A model generated the notes under the pieces. It searched no databases. It saw nothing but the letters and a program-made list of their open reading frames with translations, and was not told where the DNA came from. Both the position numbers and the translations under genes were made by a program. Positions 62,410 through 64,000 of a stretch of DNA of 64,000 nucleotides are shown one piece after another; within the stretch, counting starts at the first letter, position 1, and every line of letters begins with the position of its first letter. The DNA is from Ignavibacteriota bacterium (lineage in GTDB: Bacteria > Bacteroidota > Ignavibacteria > UBA10030 > UBA6906), in contig JADJHP010000014.1 of NCBI GenBank assembly GCA_016707525.1, forward strand, positions 105,959 to 169,958, given 5' to 3'.

Positions 62410-62772
62410 ATGCAGACATCCCTTGTCAACGGTGTGCTCGCCTGGTTGCCGAATGTGCAACTCGCGCACTTTTTGATCGTCAGCGCCATCCTCTTCGCCC
62501 TCGGGCTCTACGGCATCGTCACCCGCCGGAACGCCATCATGGTGCTGATGGGGGTGGAGCTGATCCTCAACGCGGCGAATATCAACCTGATCGCATTCTC
62601 ACGCTACGGCGGCCTGCACCCGTCCGGCCCCGCGCTCGACGGCCAGGTGGCGGCGATCTTCGTGATCATCCTCGCCGCTGCCGAAGCTGCCATCGCTCTG
62701 GCGATCGTCCTCAACATCTACAACCGGTTCCAGACCGTGAATGTGGATGAAGTGAGCTCCCTGAAAGAATGA
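62410..62772 (+). CDS. nuoK: NADH-quinone oxidoreductase subunit K
   Basis: A 120-residue, three-helix membrane subunit. GLYGIVTRRNAIMVLMGVEL and ILNAANINLIAFSRY include the conserved Glu residues of the proton path; AAAEAAIALAIVLNIY closes it. It is followed 30 bp later by nuoL. Confidence 0.96.
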   Translation: MQTSLVNGVLAWLPNVQLAHFLIVSAILFALGLYGIVTRRNAIMVLMGVELILNAANINLIAFSRYGGLHPSGPALDGQVAAIFVIILAAAEAAIALAIVLNIYNRFQTVNVDEVSSLKE

Positions 62773-62802
62773 TGAACGACGAAGGAAGAAGGAACAATTC
62801 AG

Positions 62803-64000
62803 ATGTCGTCTGATACGCTGGTCATACTCTCCCTCGCCGTCCTCCTGCTGCCCCTGGCCGGGTTCGTGCTGATGATGTTCTTCGGCAAGAAACTCCCCCG
62901 GCAGGGCGACTGGCTCGAGACGGGCATCATCACCATCGCCCTGGGGATCGCGCTCTACGTGCTCTACCAGAAGATGACCACCTTTGCGGGTGAGGTCGGC
63001 TCCCTCCGCTTCACGTGGGTCGACTTCCATGAGGTCCCCGGCATCGGGCCGCTGAAGATCGTGCTCGGCTTTGCCATGGATAACCTCGCCGCGATCATGA
63101 TGGCCGTCGTGATGATCATCAGTACCCTGGTCCACTTCTTCTCGATCGGGTACATGCACGACGATGTACGGTACAGCCGGTACTTCGGCTATCTGGGCAT
63201 CTTCACCTTCTCGATGCTCGTGATCGTGCTTGCGGACAACCTCTTCCTGCTCTATGTAGGATGGGAACTGGTGGGCCTGAGTTCGTATCTGCTCATCGGC
63301 CACTGGTACGAGAAGAAGAGCGCAAGCAATGCCGCCATGAAGGCGTTCATCACCAACCGCATCGGCGATGTCGGGTTCTTTGTCGGCATGGCGATCATGT
63401 TCACGACGTTCCATACCTTCGGGCTGAAAGAGATCTTCGCCGGGCTCCAGTCCGGAGAGATGCCGCTGGGGAGCGAGTCGTGGTTGACCGCCGCCGGCGT
63501 CCTGATCTTCTGCGGTGCGATCGGCAAGTCCGCCCAGTTCCCGTTGCATGTGTGGCTCCCCGACGCCATGGAAGGCCCGACCCCGGTCAGCGCCCTCATC
63601 CATGCCGCCACCATGGTCGCCGCCGGCGTGTATCTCGTGGCGCGTGTGTTCCCGCTCCTCACCGCCGATGCGCTGATGGTGATCGCGTACATCGGGCTCA
63701 CCACCGCGTTCATCTCCGCGACGATCGCCATCGCGCAGAACGATATCAAGAAGGTGCTCGCGTATTCCACGATCAGCCAGCTCGGCTATATGGTCATGGG
63801 CCTCGGCGTCGGTGCGTACACCTACGGGTTCATGCACCTCGTCACGCATGCGATGTTCAAGGCCGGCCTCTTCCTCGGCTCCGGCTCGGTGATCCATGCC
63901 ATGCACGGTGCGATGCACCACCAGCATGACCACCATACCGATCCGCAGGACATCCGGAACATGGGCGGCCTCCGTGCGAAGATGCCGGTCACGTTCTGGG
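62803..64000 (+). CDS. nuoL: NADH-quinone oxidoreductase subunit L (truncated by window end)
   Basis: The first 399 residues of the antiporter-like proton-pumping subunit; the C-terminus lies right of the window. Features are GYMHDDVRYSRYFGYL, LYVGWELVGLSSYLLIGHW, AFITNRIGDVGF and GKSAQFPLHVWLPDAMEGPTPVSALIHAATMV in two parts. A His-rich loop (HAMHGAMHHQHDHH) follows at about 365-385, typical of the family. A GAAGGAAG-type site precedes the ATG. Confidence 0.97.
   Translation, partial: MSSDTLVILSLAVLLLPLAGFVLMMFFGKKLPRQGDWLETGIITIALGIALYVLYQKMTTFAGEVGSLRFTWVDFHEVPGIGPLKIVLGFAMDNLAAIMMAVVMIISTLVHFFSIGYMHDDVRYSRYFGYLGIFTFSMLVIVLADNLFLLYVGWELVGLSSYLLIGHWYEKKSASNAAMKAFITNRIGDVGFFVGMAIMFTTFHTFGLKEIFAGLQSGEMPLGSESWLTAAGVLIFCGAIGKSAQFPLHVWLPDAMEGPTPVSALIHAATMVAAGVYLVARVFPLLTADALMVIAYIGLTTAFISATIAIAQNDIKKVLAYSTISQLGYMVMGLGVGAYTYGFMHLVTHAMFKAGLFLGSGSVIHAMHGAMHHQHDHHTDPQDIRNMGGLRAKMPVTFW

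Noticed and set aside
1..64000. CRISPR array, prophage, integrase, transposase or tRNA
   Set aside because: No regularly spaced repeats, no recombinase or phage genes and no tRNA-like cloverleaf were seen in the window.

Overview
The window is about 62% GC and gene-dense, with short gaps and many ATGA/TGATG stop-start overlaps. It looks like a chromosomal segment from a member of the Bacteroidota/Ignavibacteriota side of the FCB group. The pointers are a secreted BNR-repeat protein ending in a type IX secretion sorting module (YPNPFNPST), a TonB-receptor/DUF4876/DUF4857/DUF6850 gene set known mainly from Bacteroidetes, and a nuoABCD-HIJKL run without nuoEFG. The assignment is inference; there is no rRNA or other marker here. 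I saw no tRNA, rRNA, CRISPR array, insertion sequence, integrase or phage gene.

Layout. 1-7 kb: a broken TonB-dependent receptor, then a lipoprotein, an ABC ATPase with two membrane partners, and an outer-membrane barrel protein; together they look like an uncharacterised trans-envelope system. 7-14 kb: the T9SS-sorted protein, an M16 protease, and a polyferredoxin membrane protein carrying three degenerate HMA-like modules. 14-19.4 kb (minus strand): panD, apaG, a YbaK-type deacylase, a MurG/MGDG-synthase-like glycosyltransferase and an S9 peptidase. 19.5-31.6 kb: housekeeping and envelope genes (alr, a heavy-metal-binding protein, response regulators, a TDH-like SDR, an M28 peptidase, a TPR membrane protein, thioredoxin, lpoB with its TPR lipoprotein partner, glgB).

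31.6-40.6 kb is a carotenoid and light-response cluster: crtI, a CarH-type B12 photoreceptor repressor, crtB, crtE, a photolyase with an apparent internal deletion, crtZ, a split lycopene cyclase (crtYc/crtYd), and small SRPBCC, VOC and SDR proteins. 40.8-50.2 kb is a complete methylmalonyl-CoA module: mutA, mutB, meaB, mce and a four-gene biotin-dependent Na+-pumping decarboxylase. It would interconvert succinyl-CoA and propionyl-CoA and couple decarboxylation to a sodium gradient. CarH and MutAB both need adenosylcobalamin.

50.2-57.3 kb: uppP, a repeat-rich gap with one or two tiny membrane-peptide genes, a TPR-receiver protein with Asp replaced by Glu, queE and queC, class I fumarase, an acyl-CoA ligase and a small unknown protein with a clear terminator. 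From 57.3 kb to the right edge a consensus-like sigma-70 promoter precedes nuoA-B-C-D-H-I-J-K and a truncated nuoL.
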